Of a stretch of DNA of 64,000 nt, positions 1 to 11,007 are shown piece after piece. The DNA is from Mucidula mucida. Its lineage: Eukaryota; Basidiomycota; Agaricomycetes; Agaricales; Physalacriaceae. The notes under the pieces were generated by a model that ran no database searches, was not told the origin of the DNA, and worked only from the letters and a program-made list of their open reading frames with translations. Where the stretch lies: NCBI GenBank assembly GCA_015501055.1, contig JADNYV010000070.1, positions 62,001-126,000 of the forward strand, written 5' to 3'. Each line of letters starts with the position of its first letter. The first letter of the stretch is position 1. Made by a program: the position numbers and the translations under genes.

Positions 1-593
1 TGGCGTCGTTGTACCGAACAGAGACATCGTTCTTGTTTGATTCTTCGTTTTCAGCTTCGCTTTCTCGCTCTCTCACAACAGTGTTTGCCGCTCAGAGGAT
101 TTATAGAATGGTGAAGTTCAATACGCAAATTTGGCGTGCCGGACGTGAAGTATACTAAGTATGCGCCGACTAATCCATTGCAGGTGCGTGCTTGCCATAT
201 CTATCACGAAGGAACAACAGAGTTGTGAAGGTATACGTCCATTTTCTGAGGACGCTGTCATGCAGGTAGTTACCCTGTATGCAACTGTGCAAGAGGCTAT
301 AGGTCTGATTTGGCTACTACAATTCAGCGTCTCATTGAAGAAGTAGATTTCCGGAACCAAGACCAAGAATAGTGTTGAACACCGCTTGAATGTTTGCTTC
401 CACGCTCAAATTGATGTCCGTACCTTGTCCTTAACCCTCCCCATTGGGATCTCCTAGTTCATTCGTCTAGCCTCTACATTCGAGTTTAAAGTCCTAGGTG
501 GTAGGCAGTACCATGAGTCGTCCGTCCGATTTCAAGCCATTAGAACTCTCAAAGCGCACATATCCGCTTGGCAGTTGAATATTGGACGAAATA
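1..593. other. Leading region without a supported gene
   Basis: I see no recognisable protein in this stretch. A short ATG-led frame at 109 is followed by possible splice signals around 150-195, so the far end of a gene could lie here, but the frame cannot be followed and no family is recognisable. Confidence 0.4.
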
Positions 594-845
594 CTGTACT
601 AACGCGACCGGATCTTCACGGCATGTTACGCGTTATGATTGTGAACTAAATTACCAGTGGTTCATCCAGGGTCCATAGACCATATTGGGAGCCGGAGGCG
701 GCGGCGCGAGCCGCCGCGGCGAAAATTTCCGCATTTGGGCTGATCCCGACAAAATTTACCGTTGTTACGCGTTATGGAAGCCGAATTAGTTCACTTCACG
801 GGGCCCTGTGACGCGTTACGTGAATTAACGGTCGCGTTAGTACAG
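594..845. repeat. MITE-like element with terminal inverted repeats
   Basis: The two ends are near-perfect inverted copies starting CTGTACTAACGCGACCG, with TTCACG and GTTACGCG motifs following in both arms. The interior holds a GC-rich palindromic core around 690-725 and repeats of a GTTACGCGTTATG motif. It is 252 bp with no coding capacity, so it fits a non-autonomous DNA transposon. I cannot see a convincing target-site duplication. The end sequence resembles, but is not the same as, the element at 34,277. Confidence 0.7.
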
Positions 846-866
846 AAGAGCTGAATGACTTGCCCA

Positions 867-1655
867 TACATATTTTGGCACCATTCCTTTCCTATTCTGA
901 GACTTGAGAATACATATAAGGCCCTCGTCTAACCGGTAGGTGCTTATAGCACATCTAGCGCTGGCGGTAGTTGTGTCATTGTGTTGCTCAATGGCCCGAG
1001 CTTTAAAGATTCAATTCACATATTGACCGCTAACGGGGGGTGAAGAAAATCATATACATACTATATAATCTACTTCAAGTGCATGATAAGTTTAAGAGCT
1101 TCTTGTTGACGCGTCAACGACGAACACCGGACTGAATGTGGCGCAGGTATCGGACGCGCCTGTCTTGAACCGTGAGGTCCAAACATGGCGAAAGCTGACC
1201 TTACCTCAAAGTCCTTGGAAGGTACGGTCCTGAAGCTGACAGCTGAAATTTTTGATGAGAAATGCACGGTATACTCTGTCTATCTTTTTAACACGTTTTG
1301 ACATAGTGAGAGAGTTGCGGAGGGTCCTTGCGCTTCACTGAGTTTTGATGTGATGGTACAAGTGGCAAGGTGCGGCTGATCATCTGGACCACCGTTCAAT
1401 CCGGTGCTGCTCGTGAACGCATGTAAATTAAGCCCTCAAGCTGGACATGCACTAAAACAACATCCTAGAATATATGACTTGAGCCCCCGTCATGGTCTTT
1501 GTGAGAAGTGAATTCTTAAAGCTCAGTCCGTTGAGTAGCACAATGACGCGACTACCGCTGATGCTAGACATGCTATAAGCACCTACCGGATAGAGTATGG
1601 CCTTCTATGCATTCTGAAGTCTCAAAATAAGAAAGGAATGGTGACAAAATATGTA
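867..1655. repeat. Foldback element, about 300-bp inverted arms
   Basis: Sequence 867-1175 matches the reverse complement of about 1360-1655 over nearly its whole length, roughly 80-85% by eye. Shared blocks include TACATATTTTG at the tips, CACCATTCCTTTC, CCGGTAGGTGCTTATAGCA and CGGTAGT. The spacer is about 190 bp. No protein is recognisable. It fits a foldback or large MITE-like element that abuts the SSZ1 promoter and follows the 594-845 element within about 20 bp. Confidence 0.7.
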
Positions 1656-1735
1656 CATTCAGAGGAGATATCGTTGTACAAGTAGATACTGCAAGAATGA
1701 TCGATCGAAAATCGTGCGCGACCCAAAAAGGCAGC
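1643..1735. repeat. Array-flanking direct repeat, left copy
   Basis: This roughly 93-bp block, running from GACAAAATATGTACAT to GCGACCCAAAAAGGCA, reappears in the same orientation at 30,769-30,864, just beyond the last SSZ1 copy, with a few substitutions and small indels. Here it forms the upstream region of SSZ1 copy 1. The other copies have a different upstream block. Confidence 0.75.
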
Positions 1736-1812
1736 TCCGCCAAAAACGGCAGTAAGCCACGTGCTATATTTTTTCTTTGCCATCGACCACGACGACGCCG
1801 ACGGCTATTCAG

Positions 1813-3772
1813 ATGGCGAGCGCGACACCGAACGGAAACGCCGACGCGGCGGCCACCATCTCCTCCATCCCGCCAGTGGTCGGTATAAATTTCGGAAACT
1901 CGTATGCATCCATCGCCGTCTTTACAAAGGTCGGTTTGCTCTTCTTTCGCGACGGTGAGCTCACGAGTCTTGGACAGGAAGGCCTCGCCGAGTCGATTGC
2001 CAACGAAGATGGCGAGCGACAGATTGCGTGCGCCATTGCATTCCAAGGCGAAGAAATGGTAAATGATTATTATCCAAATTCCTCACTCTCATCGCGCATC
2101 GCAGTACATCGGGAATCAAGCCAAGCAACAGCTCGTCAAAAATTCTGCGAATACCATAACTGGATTCCGCAACCTGATTGGTAAAAAGTAGGACGGTCGT
2201 TGTTGTTAGCGGACAGTATTGACGCGCGTTAGATTTTCTGAAATACCATCTCCGTCCCAGGGGAATCTGATCCAACACGACGACGATGTCCCCGCATATA
2301 AAGTCGAGGTACTCGCCCCCGCGCCGTCGCCATTACCGTCTAGCGCGCCTGCTTCTGCTGCTGCTACCCCTCGCTCCGAGCCCATCCCTACCACTCGCAT
2401 CCTGACTGTTCACCAAGTCACGACGATATTTCTAAAATCCTTGATTCAATCTGCCGAAGACTTTCTCGGTAAAAAAGTGCAGGGGGCGGTCATCACTGTC
2501 CCTCCAACATTTTCAGAAACCCAGATCGAGGCACTAGATGCCGCAGCGACAGAGGCAGGCGTCAAGGTGTACCAGTTTCTCGAAGAGGCCGGTGCAGTCG
2601 TCGCTGCCACCTCTGCGGATGCCGCTCTCCACCCAGACCGCACCCAGCTCATCGTCGACCTCGGCTCGTCCTCTCTATCCTTGTTTGTCGTATCTGTTCG
2701 CGAAGGACTAGGCCACGTCCTAGGCGAATACTCCACCACCAACGTCGCAGCAGATCAAATCGACGACAAGCTCATCTCCTTCTTTGGTGCTGATTTCACA
2801 AAAAAGTACAAAATCGAGCTCGACAAACGCGCAGAGACCAAACTGCGACTCGCCATCGAGCATACAAAACGCACACTCAGTGCCTCTCCCGGCGCCGCCA
2901 CCTGCTCTGTCGAGTCCCTCAAAGACGGGTACGACTACACTGGTTCTGTCAACCGACTGCGGTTTGACATGCTCGCACGACCCGTCTACACCGCCGTCGC
3001 CTCAGCCATCACCAACCTTCTCTCCTCCCTCAAAATAGACCCCTACGAAATTGACGAGATTGTCTACGTCGGTGGTACATCCTGTCTTCCCGGACTGGAC
3101 GAGCACCTTGTCGCCAGTTTCAGCGAAACCGTATCCACACCATTCAGCATGGGCACGGTTGTCGGCGGCGGCATTGGTGATCCAACTACTCTACTAGCGC
3201 GGGGATGTGCTATCCAAGCTGCGATGATCGCGCAGATACCTCACGATGAGGATTTCGCAGAGATTCGCAAAGCCTTCGCGCGTGGCGGCGACGTTGACGC
3301 GCCAGTGCTTGCGCGCTCTTTGGGGTTATATTTCCCGCAAGACAACGCCGAGTCTCTGCATGTCCCTGTCCTCCTCAAGGAAACGCTCTTACCCGCGCGC
3401 CGCATCGTCAACGTTGATATCACGTTAACCGAGGCATCCAAGCAATTTGGATTCGAGCTGTGGGAAGTCGAGGAGGGTATCCGTATCGAAAAAGTTAAGC
3501 CGCCCAAGGTCGAGTACTCGGACGATGAAGGTGATGAGGAAGAGGAAGAGGAGATTGAGGAGAAGCATAAAGAGGTAAAGAGGGTTGCCTTGTTGGGTGC
3601 GCAGACGGGAGAGGCGCTGTTGGGCATCAAGACAAAGGGGGCAGGGCCGGATAAGGACAAGTGGTTTACCACGGTCGAGGCGCTTGTCCAGGTGTCGACG
3701 AGCGGCGAGGTGACGGTGCAGGTGAAGGAGATTGGAGAGGGAGGGGCGGTGTTGAGTATACATCTGTCGTAG
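1813..3772 (+). CDS. SSZ1: SSZ1, Hsp70-like subunit of the ribosome-associated complex (copy 1, complete)
   Basis: SSZ1 is an atypical Hsp70 that pairs with the J-protein zuotin at the ribosomal tunnel exit and assists folding of nascent chains in the cytosol. Exons are 1813-1929, 1978-2058, 2105-2187 and 2233-3772, giving 606 aa. Introns are 45-48 nt with GT-AG ends. The first has no stop and keeps frame, so it could also be retained. Visible Hsp70 landmarks are GINFGNSYASIAV (phosphate loop 1) near the N-terminus, LIVDLGSS (phosphate loop 2) near residue 233 and IVYVGGTS (adenosine motif) near 370. A strongly acidic stretch lies near 520-537, and the substrate-binding region is short, as in the family (yeast Ssz1 is 538 aa). 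The ATG at 1813 is chosen because it leads directly into the conserved N-terminus. This is the only copy with a full model. Confidence 0.9.
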
Positions 3773-4019
3773 ATTTAGATTATGTACATGGTAGGCACCT
3801 CGATATGATAGTGTTACATCAGGAAAACGGTACTCGGGCAGTCGGTGGCCAAAATCGGAAAGTACACTCCGCTACATCGTCTCAAGCCAGGAATGCCAAT
3901 CATCAGCGTAACCTCAAAGAAACATACATTTGGCAGTATGGTACTAGAACAACGAGCGAGCGAGGTGATGGTACTTACAATGAGCAGCTGAAGCGTGATC
4001 CATACATGGGAAACCATGG

Positions 4020-4435
4020 TCAAAAACCCTTAGAAAAGTTAAGCAGTGGGAGCTTTACGAATAAAGGAATGTGCTGGTCAAATGCCACAATCTGAAACTC
4101 ATTCTCAAGCTTCTCTCCATCCTTATACGCAACGATGAGGGGCTGTAAGAAGACCTCAATCAGTACCGTGTCTTGAGGACTCGGATCTGGAACACTCGCC
4201 TTGTCCACTCCATCTGCTCTCCTTTGTAAAAGCTAATTTGCGCGAAATCCTCCTTCTGGGAGTGCGGTTCACGCAGACTGCGCATGTGTATGTGCGTCGG
4301 CGAGAAATCAACGACGACGAGTCGACCTTGTAGTAGAATGATTAGTTCAACTTTTGGACTGAGAGTAGCCTCGGAGGCAAACAAACAAACGACGTCTTGG
4401 AGGTCGGTGGAGGATGGACAGTCATAGCGAGGTTT
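4020..4435 (-). pseudogene. Decayed thioredoxin gene convergent to SSZ1 (unit 1)
   Basis: On the minus strand an ATG at 4435 opens MTVHPPPTSKT, and further on come RLVVVDFSPTHI, FAQISFYKGEQ and LIVAYKDGEKLENEF. These align with the intact thioredoxin at 41,992 (MTVKPITS, VVVIDFWATWCGPC, FAEIEFYKVDVDE, FIAFKDGEKVQD). The redox motif WCGPC is lost and several stops and frame changes interrupt the frame. I infer an inactivated thioredoxin. The same arrangement, SSZ1 followed by an opposing thioredoxin relic, is repeated in units 2 and 3 and in older debris near 34-36 kb. Confidence 0.65.
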
Positions 4436-4710
4436 TGGGTCAAGTCAGAGAACATGCACAAAGCTCTTACAAGTTGTCAGTCAATAGCGGAGACACTAGC
4501 GTCACCTCGGTGGTCACTTTTGACGAATGTCAGCGTTTGTATAGCGTCTTACCTAGAGTGTCGGATGCAGAGATCCTTCTCAGCGTCCTGTGTCTCAAGT
4601 CATTCAGTTCGTCCAGCTAAGGAGCGATGTGCACTTGAAATTGGAGGCCCAGGAAGCTTTGAACAACATGAACAGCCTATGTACTCGCCGCTCTACGTGC
4701 CTACCACATG

Positions 4711-7202
4711 AGACTTTTGTTTGTTACCTCGAATGAAGAGGCCGGACGCCGTACGAGACAGGAATCACATTCACCCGGTACGTAGCCAAAGTAAGCACCA
4801 CCGCAGACTCCAAAGATCGGGATACTGGGAAAAGTCTTGAAGTGGTTGACGTCGACGTCTAGAGGAAACAAAACGGTTAGTCGAACGAGACTCTGTCAGT
4901 GAGAACAATAGACATACCCACGAAGTGTCTTGTACACTTGCCTTTGTCGGACATGAGCTCAGCGTCTGTGGTGATGATCAGTCGCGATCGCTTGACACAA
5001 GCAAGAAAACACACCAGAAATTGCTGGCAGCAATGGGCCTATGTGCGAAAGTAAGTACTGTAAAGTTTCGACATGTCAAATGAGAACACACCAATTTTGA
5101 AGAACCGCCCTCAGTCAAGCGGGTCAAGACCAGTCCACAGGAATCGTGCAAAGTCATCCGAGGACGAAAGACGTAAACGGTCAACAGGCGGCTCCATGTA
5201 CGCTGCCCACAAAGGCGGAGCTATCGCCGCGTCGTCCACTCTAATGGTATATTCGGCCCGTTGACTAGCCATAAATTCAAGCGCGTCTTGAACAACAAGC
5301 GTAGTCGTTCCCGAGTGTTTCCGCGACGTAGAACAAGGGCAAGGACAAAGAAATGCTACGGCCCATATTAAGTAAAATGATTGGGACCGCCAATGTTAAC
5401 GCACTTGAGGATCCTTGAGCCCGCCAGTATCAATCGGTAAGTCGTCCAGAAGTCGTCCGAGTGCGTCGTTAGACCCGACGACATCAACGGGTAAGGGAGA
5501 TCGTCAGACGCCACTTACAACAATACAAACACGTTGTAGACGTCAGATCACTAGAGGGTGGAGATGAGTCAACAAAGAGGGACAATCGTGGTAGAAGGGA
5601 AACCCACCTGTACACTACACTTAAAACTGTAGTCCAACTCGCCAAGTCGAACGGTTGGATCCGGCGGAAGATACTCCAGAGGTTTCGCAAGACGGGTAAA
5701 TGCTAGAGGGCGTGCGTCGTCGCGTCAACGACACAAGAGAATAGGACGGTGTTTGTATAACATCGAGATTGTTGGATGACAGCCTCAGTCCCGATATGTG
5801 TCCGGTGATGCTTGCAGTACCGGTAGCACCCAAAACGGAGTGTGGTCAACATGGAACCTTATCTATATACACTGTCCATGTACAAGCGAGGTCGCGAAAT
5901 TGTCTTGAAATGAAGAGTCAACATGTGTTGAACCGGTCGGACAAGATGAATTTACCGAGTGAGAACGAGAACAACCGTAGGTACGAGACCTTACAGAGAC
6001 AGAGAAGTCCCACAACCGTCGCAGGATTGCGGCGCGGCGTCATCCCGGTGTGCCCAAACAAATTCTGTACTCCCGAAGGCGGATGTATATCTGGTCGTCG
6101 CGTCCACGATGGCGCCGCTGTATTGACAGCGCAATAGGCTTGAGAGTCCGTCACAGCGCCAGCAGAGTGAGTCAGTTGAGTCAAGAATACGGGCTTGAGA
6201 CGGAAAATCAACACCTGTTCGGCTGACTGTGAAAATGGAAGAAATGCTTACCGCCATTGAAGAAGGCATCTGGGACAGTCTTGGTCGAAGAACGCGTCGT
6301 AGCTGGCTCCAAAGAGATGCTATGTAGACATCGTGATGTACTGGGAACGGTCCACATCGAGATCGACAAGTTTAAAAATTTGACATCCCAGAGTCGGTCG
6401 CGACGATAACGGCGGCGGACGAAGAGGCGGAGAGAGACACCCAAGAGACGTTGCAGAAGATGTGAAGATATCCAAAAAGTCGCCGTGGGTCGTCTACGAT
6501 ATAAGAAAATCTGACCATGGCGGTAAGACGAAAGATCGATTGCAGCGACATACCGTTAGCTAGGCGGAACGGTTCTATTCCAAGGACAATCTACAAGACA
6601 GTCGAATTAGTATTGAAAAAAGTCAAGTAAGACGAACCCTTGCATACCGTTGAAGGGCAACGATTCGCGGAGTAAGGTCTAAAGGTCAAACGAGGTCGAA
6701 ATAGAAGAGCAACGAGATGGTGGAGACTAACCGATGAGAGGACTAGTGAAAGCTTGATGGAGTGTACTAAGAGCCTAGGAAAGTGTTAGTATCATGAATA
6801 TAAAGCAAAAAGGACAAACTCACCTCGAATCGTGAATCAGAGCTCAATCGAACATCAAGGAAATCAAGCGAAAATCTAAGCGTATGTGGCTAGAGGTCAA
6901 GAGCGTCGAAGTATGGCAAGAGTAAAGTGAAGACGCCCAAGAGGAGCGAATGAAGGGGAATGTGGCGAAAGTGGGAATGATGAAAAACTCACCAACATCG
7001 CCCTCCCTTTAAACGATTCCCGGGACCCGTGGCAGTCATACATCTGACACCCTCCAAGCTTTTTCCGAGTCATATTCCACCCGCCCAGCCGATAGAATCC
7101 CAAAATACAGCATCCAGAACAATCCAAACTCCAAAGAACCCACCCGTAACACAGCGCCCAGCCACATCTAATAGCCACCAATGTCCCTGAGGTCCGGTTC
7201 AT
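4711..7202 (-). other. Decayed-looking multi-exon minus-strand gene region (unit 1)
   Basis: Several minus-strand stretches read as exons bounded by good splice signals. Near 7,010-7,200 a frame ends at a GTGAGT donor. Between about 6,540 and 6,840 GT-AG introns of roughly 45-60 nt separate exons of 31-43 nt. Near 5,150-5,340 is a frame with EFMASQRAEYTIRVDDAAIA and EPPVDRLRLSSSDDF, and near 4,750-4,860 one with FPSIPIFGVCGGAYFGYVPG. I do not recognise the family. Indels between units (around 5,145 here versus 14,248 and 23,062) shift the frame differently in each copy, so at least two copies are probably broken. Confidence 0.35.
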
Positions 7203-8159
7203 GAGTTTCCAGCGCGTTTGTCCGTGGAAGTTTGCCCAAAGGACGCGTCAGATCCGAATTGAGCGTAGATTGCGATAGACGTCCATAATGCGTAGGCTTT
7301 ACAGCGAGGAAGAGACAGCAGAGAGGTGAGCCAGACATATTAAGGCACCATAGTTGATGAGCGGCGGATCAAGGCCGCTGGACGCGTCCTGCGTCAAAGA
7401 GCGCGAAGAGACCATGGCAGAACGAGCACAAGCACGTATGCGTCATAGGCACGTGCCGAGCTCGATCCGAAAATCCCAAGTCGCGAGTTCAACTTTTGAC
7501 TTTTCAGTCTCAAATTTCTTGGGTTTTCGACATAAATATCCGAGGTATCTACAGTGCCTCTGATTGTGCAAGGAAGGTTTACGAGCAAGGGGACTACAGA
7601 GGGAGAAACGAGAAGATGGACTTGTACGCGTATTCCGAAAGCGGATTCGCTTCAACTATGCAATCTCTTGGCAGTCTAGAAATAGATTAGAATATGGATC
7701 CGAGTCAAATGATATGTTCCTGTGCAACCCAAAGAGTGGGTGGACACGACGGAGACGGTTGAGGAGATAATGAAGTGGGTGCTAGTGTTGCAAGCAGTAC
7801 TGTCACTGTTACAGTATCTCAGTATACAAGTTGATGACCTAGATAATAGCAGTGTCGTTGAAAGGATGCGTAGAAAGGAGTACTGTGGCGGGACTTGAAC
7901 AGACTTACTGAGCGATGGCATGCACAGCCACTTCGCTGTTTGCCTCTTACACTCATGTTGACAGCCGTATCACGTCTCTTTGCATCACGAGCAGCTGAAT
8001 TCCATCAACTCAACTCAACTCCCTCGGTGGACTTTCGGATCCGGACAAGTTTACGGGTACCAGTGTGACTCAAGTTTTTGTCGACATCAAATTTCTGTCT
8101 CTCAGTTTCCGGGTGACTCTCAAAACAATCCAAGGATACTCTCAGAGCAGATGACACTC

Positions 8160-8247
8160 ATACTTTTTTGTCTACCCGCTTCCAAACCTGTGGCACAATT
8201 GATTCCCAATTCTGCCACGGGTTTGGAACGGATAAGCAAAAAAGTAT
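8160..8247. repeat. 88-nt imperfect hairpin (unit 1)
   Basis: The left arm starts ATACTTTTTTGTCTACCCG and the right arm ends CGGATAAGCAAAAAAGTAT. The two 36-nt arms are imperfect reverse complements with about five mismatches, around a spacer that contains AATTGATTCCCAATT. It is present with unchanged length in all three full units. It could be a small MITE or a structured transcript; nothing shows which. Confidence 0.7.
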
Positions 8248-8517
8248 AACCGGCAATAAACGTGGGGCGAGATTTCGGCGAGATCGGGATACACTGTTTG
8301 TCAGAGTTGTTGTTGGAACTTACCGCCGCAGAATGGGACCCTGCATATTAGGTTTTCTTCTCCCTTTAACCACGACACTGTTCTAGGAATCACTCCCATT
8401 CTACCCTCTACCTTTCTCCTCTCACCATCTGTCCCATACAGCGGCCACATTCAAGTTTTGTGACATTCCTTCCTACTACGTTTGTTGCTTGCAATGTCCA
8501 TAGCTACATCTTCGTGT

Positions 8518-9010
8518 TCACAGGTATCCAGGAATGTGTTCTACGAGTCGCCGCCACTCACGATACCGTTCCAACTGGCCGTCGTCCAGGACGCGCGTCG
8601 CCGGTGCTCCCATGGTCGACGCTAAAAGAGGTACTCGGGCAATGCCGAGAGTTCTCTCCCTCTTACCCTCACGGTCTGGTATGTCATTTCCCGTTTTTAC
8701 CTCGTCTTCCAGATGCTCATTCGACTTCTTTAAGACGTCTTCTGCTTCAACGTTCTCTGTAGCCGCATCCGCAGCCCTCATGGTATGTTACTTGGTCAAC
8801 GCACCTTTTGCGCATTCACTAACGAGTTCTTCGCTAGCTTACAACACGGGCTACCCCAAACGTAGCCTCGACATCCTATTGATGATGCCGCGCCGTAGAG
8901 ACGACTACGATGCTCAGCTATGGAGCCTCCGGTTTCCAGAGCTGCTCTCACGCCACTCTTCATGTTGCTGTAAGTTCATTAACTATATTCGTTTTAGCAG
9001 CGTTTTCTGA
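8518..9010 (+). other. Short exon-like blocks of unknown nature (unit 1)
   Basis: After an acceptor near 8,521 there is a plus-strand frame with NVFYESPPLTIPFQLAVVQD, followed by donor and acceptor signals (for example GTATGTTACTTGG near 8,782) and short open blocks. The corresponding stretches in units 2 and 3 (17,660-18,120 and 26,480-26,940) differ by indels that change the frame. It looks like a degraded multi-exon gene leading into the GC-rich repeat array. No family is recognised. Confidence 0.3.
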
Positions 9011-9154
9011 CCGTCGATTTAGTACTGTTTACGCCATGTTGATTCCCCACCAGCCGCGCCATTTCAGAGCTTGTCAAACCATGCTGTAATTGTGGACGGT
9101 GTTCTGACTCCTTCTACTAGACCTGGATCGTAGCGCCGTTTCGCCCAGAAAAAA

Positions 9155-10438
9155 TGCCTGGCCGGCGAGGCCACAGCATATGTGTCTCTACACAATTGTC
9201 GAGGCAGAGCTTGTCGTCTCGTGAGGATATGTTTTAGGTAAATTCTTCGGGTGATCTTGAGCTCATGTTGATATTGACGACCATTCTAGTCCAAATCAGT
9301 GTTGACGTCGCCCCACTTCTGCTTGTCAGGTGCCGTGTTGCATCGGCCTTCCATCCTCAAGGCGTCTCTCTCCTGGAGTAGCGACACTGTTGACTAGACC
9401 ATTGACCCAACTCTGACACTCGTTCTGGCTATCAAGTCGGAGTAAGTCGTCCCTTTTCTCTCGCGTTTCGAACTTGCTTCTGACGAGATTCTAGCCAATT
9501 TTTCTCAGATTTTTGCCTGGCCGGTGAGGCCACTTGACGCCAACTTTGTACACCGGCACTGTGACGCAGGAAAGGGTGTCATGGGTTGAATTTCTTTTGA
9601 GTACGTTGTTCTAATACCGTTATCTTTGACGTCCTATCTGACCAACTTTCACGACAGTTTTCCTGGATTTCAAGCCTGGCCGGCAACGCCACGGCTGACT
9701 TGGCGCTCTCATTGTTCATCGTTGTCCGGGGACATGTCCGACTACCAGGCTCACACCACGATGAAAAGCTCCCGGCAAATCCCTCAAGTTCATCCTCTTT
9801 GACACGGCAGGATAACCTAATCGGTGTCGCGGTATCGGTAATGTTGTCGTCTCACGCTCAACATGACCACGGTAAGTTGATTGCTTTGTACGAGGTCTTA
9901 TGTCTGGTATTCAAAGATTGCAGGTCATTTCTAGAGAATATTGCCTGGCCGGCGAGGCCACTCAGGCTGGAGGCGACGTTTCAACATTGCGGCTTGTGTA
10001 TGCCTTTGCTTCCTAGTCGATTTCTCATTCACGTTTCGAATGACGATCCGGGTATCGTCTTGCTGAACGTCTTATCCGGGACGACTCAATCGCCTGAACG
10101 AGTTGTGAGTTTTAAAGATTCTTCGACTTCTAATTCACTCGCTGACTGACAATGACAGCCTACGCTTCTGGAATCGATGCCGAGCGATCTGGAATGCTCC
10201 TGCCACTGCGTTGTTGATGAGATCGTTGACACTTGTCCGTGGCGTGAAGATGGTAAGTTTTTCGCTTGTAAGCCAGTTTGAGTGTAAAGGATTTCTCCAG
10301 ATTTTTGCCTGGCTGGCGAGGCCGTCACACGCGCAGGCGTTGAATCTCTATGAACGCTTCAATTGCATGCCTGGCGCGAACCTGATGGAGAGATTTAGGT
10401 TGTTTTCTCGAATGTTTTGCCCTGCCGACAAGGCAACT
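9155..10438 (+). repeat. GC-rich 20-mer repeat array (unit 1)
   Basis: The motif TGCCTGGCCGGCGAGGCCAC or close variants occurs at 9155, 9514, 9673, 9942 and 10306, with a weak copy at 10418. Each is preceded by intron-like sequence (a GTAAGT-like donor, a pyrimidine-rich stretch such as TTTCGAACTTG, then an AG). Read in one frame the motif gives LAGEAT in most copies. It may be a decayed array of a duplicated small exon. Confidence 0.6.
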
Positions 10439-10676
10439 GTGCATCAACGCGTCATGAACGTTTCTGTACGGAGCGGATGGAAGTTTTGTAGTCAGAAGCG
10501 CGCGTAACTCGGTTCACGTCTTTGGAGTCTTCGACGGCTGCTGAGCACTGTTCTCTGATCTTCTGTAAGGTATGTTCTTCGAGAGCCTTTCTCCGTTGAT
10601 TGAAATATCTTCCAGATGGCACCTCGTCAAAAGTAAGGGCGCGTGCGGTGAAGCAAGTTCTTCGAAGAAGGATCCT

Positions 10677-10707
10677 GTCCCACTCGAAAGGGTGGGACAT
10701 CTTTTTT
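10677..10707 (+). repeat. Unit-boundary hairpin followed by a T-run (1/2)
   Basis: GTCCCAC at 10677 pairs with GTGGGAC at 10692, with an 8-nt loop, followed at once by ATCTTTTTTG. The same arrangement occurs at 19,514 and 28,337 and marks the start of the upstream block shared by SSZ1 copies 2-4. Confidence 0.65.
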
Positions 10708-10919
10708 GAAAAGTACGTGCCGGGATGGCAGGGGAAACTATAGTCGATTTTCCCCAGGGTTTACGGTGGAATAGACAGAGGGTATACAGAGAACGGGGAT
10801 TACAAAGCAGTAGAAGAAGTCTGTCCAAAGTCAAGTACGTAAATCGGAGGCGTACTCGAGTCCACTCCCACGAACCTCTTCGCCATGACGCTCTCGACAC
10901 GACAGCCCAGAGGAGACGA

Positions 10920-10926
10920 CCAATCA
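10920..10926 (+). promoter_or_regulatory. CCAAT box upstream of SSZ1 copy 2
   Basis: CCAATCA lies about 90 bp upstream of the first SSZ1-homologous codons. The same box sits in the same block at 19,756 and 28,580 and is absent upstream of copy 1. Confidence 0.4.
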
Positions 10927-11007
10927 GAAGACACGACCGCACGATTTCGCCGCACCATGGTTTCATAGCCAGCACTCCGCGGAAAGCATGCGCCGACGCC
11001 TAGCGCG

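Larger units (their letters stand above)
1866..10676 (+). repeat. Tandem unit 1 of the SSZ1 array
   Basis: This is the first of three full units of a direct tandem repeat. Identical landmarks (SSZ1 stop, Trx remnant, 88-nt hairpin, GC-rich 20-mer array, boundary hairpin) recur at about 9.1 kb (SSZ1 stop 3,772 to 12,878) and 8.8 kb intervals. The last 2 kb of this unit, from about 8,500, is clearly diverged from units 2 and 3, which match each other closely there. Confidence 0.9.

Noticed and set aside
3241..3763. Long minus-strand ORFs opposite SSZ1 (also at 12,347, 21,181 and 30,004)
   Set aside because: Low-complexity Ser- or Leu-rich shadows of the acidic, codon-biased SSZ1 exon; they recur wherever SSZ1 recurs and have no family signature.
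4020..4435. Functional thioredoxin-like or PICOT protein in each unit
   Set aside because: The CGPC site is absent and stops interrupt the frame, so a relic is the better reading.
9155..10438. CRISPR-like array of the GC-rich 20-mer
   Set aside because: Spacing is irregular and far longer than CRISPR spacers, the context is eukaryotic, and no cas genes are present.
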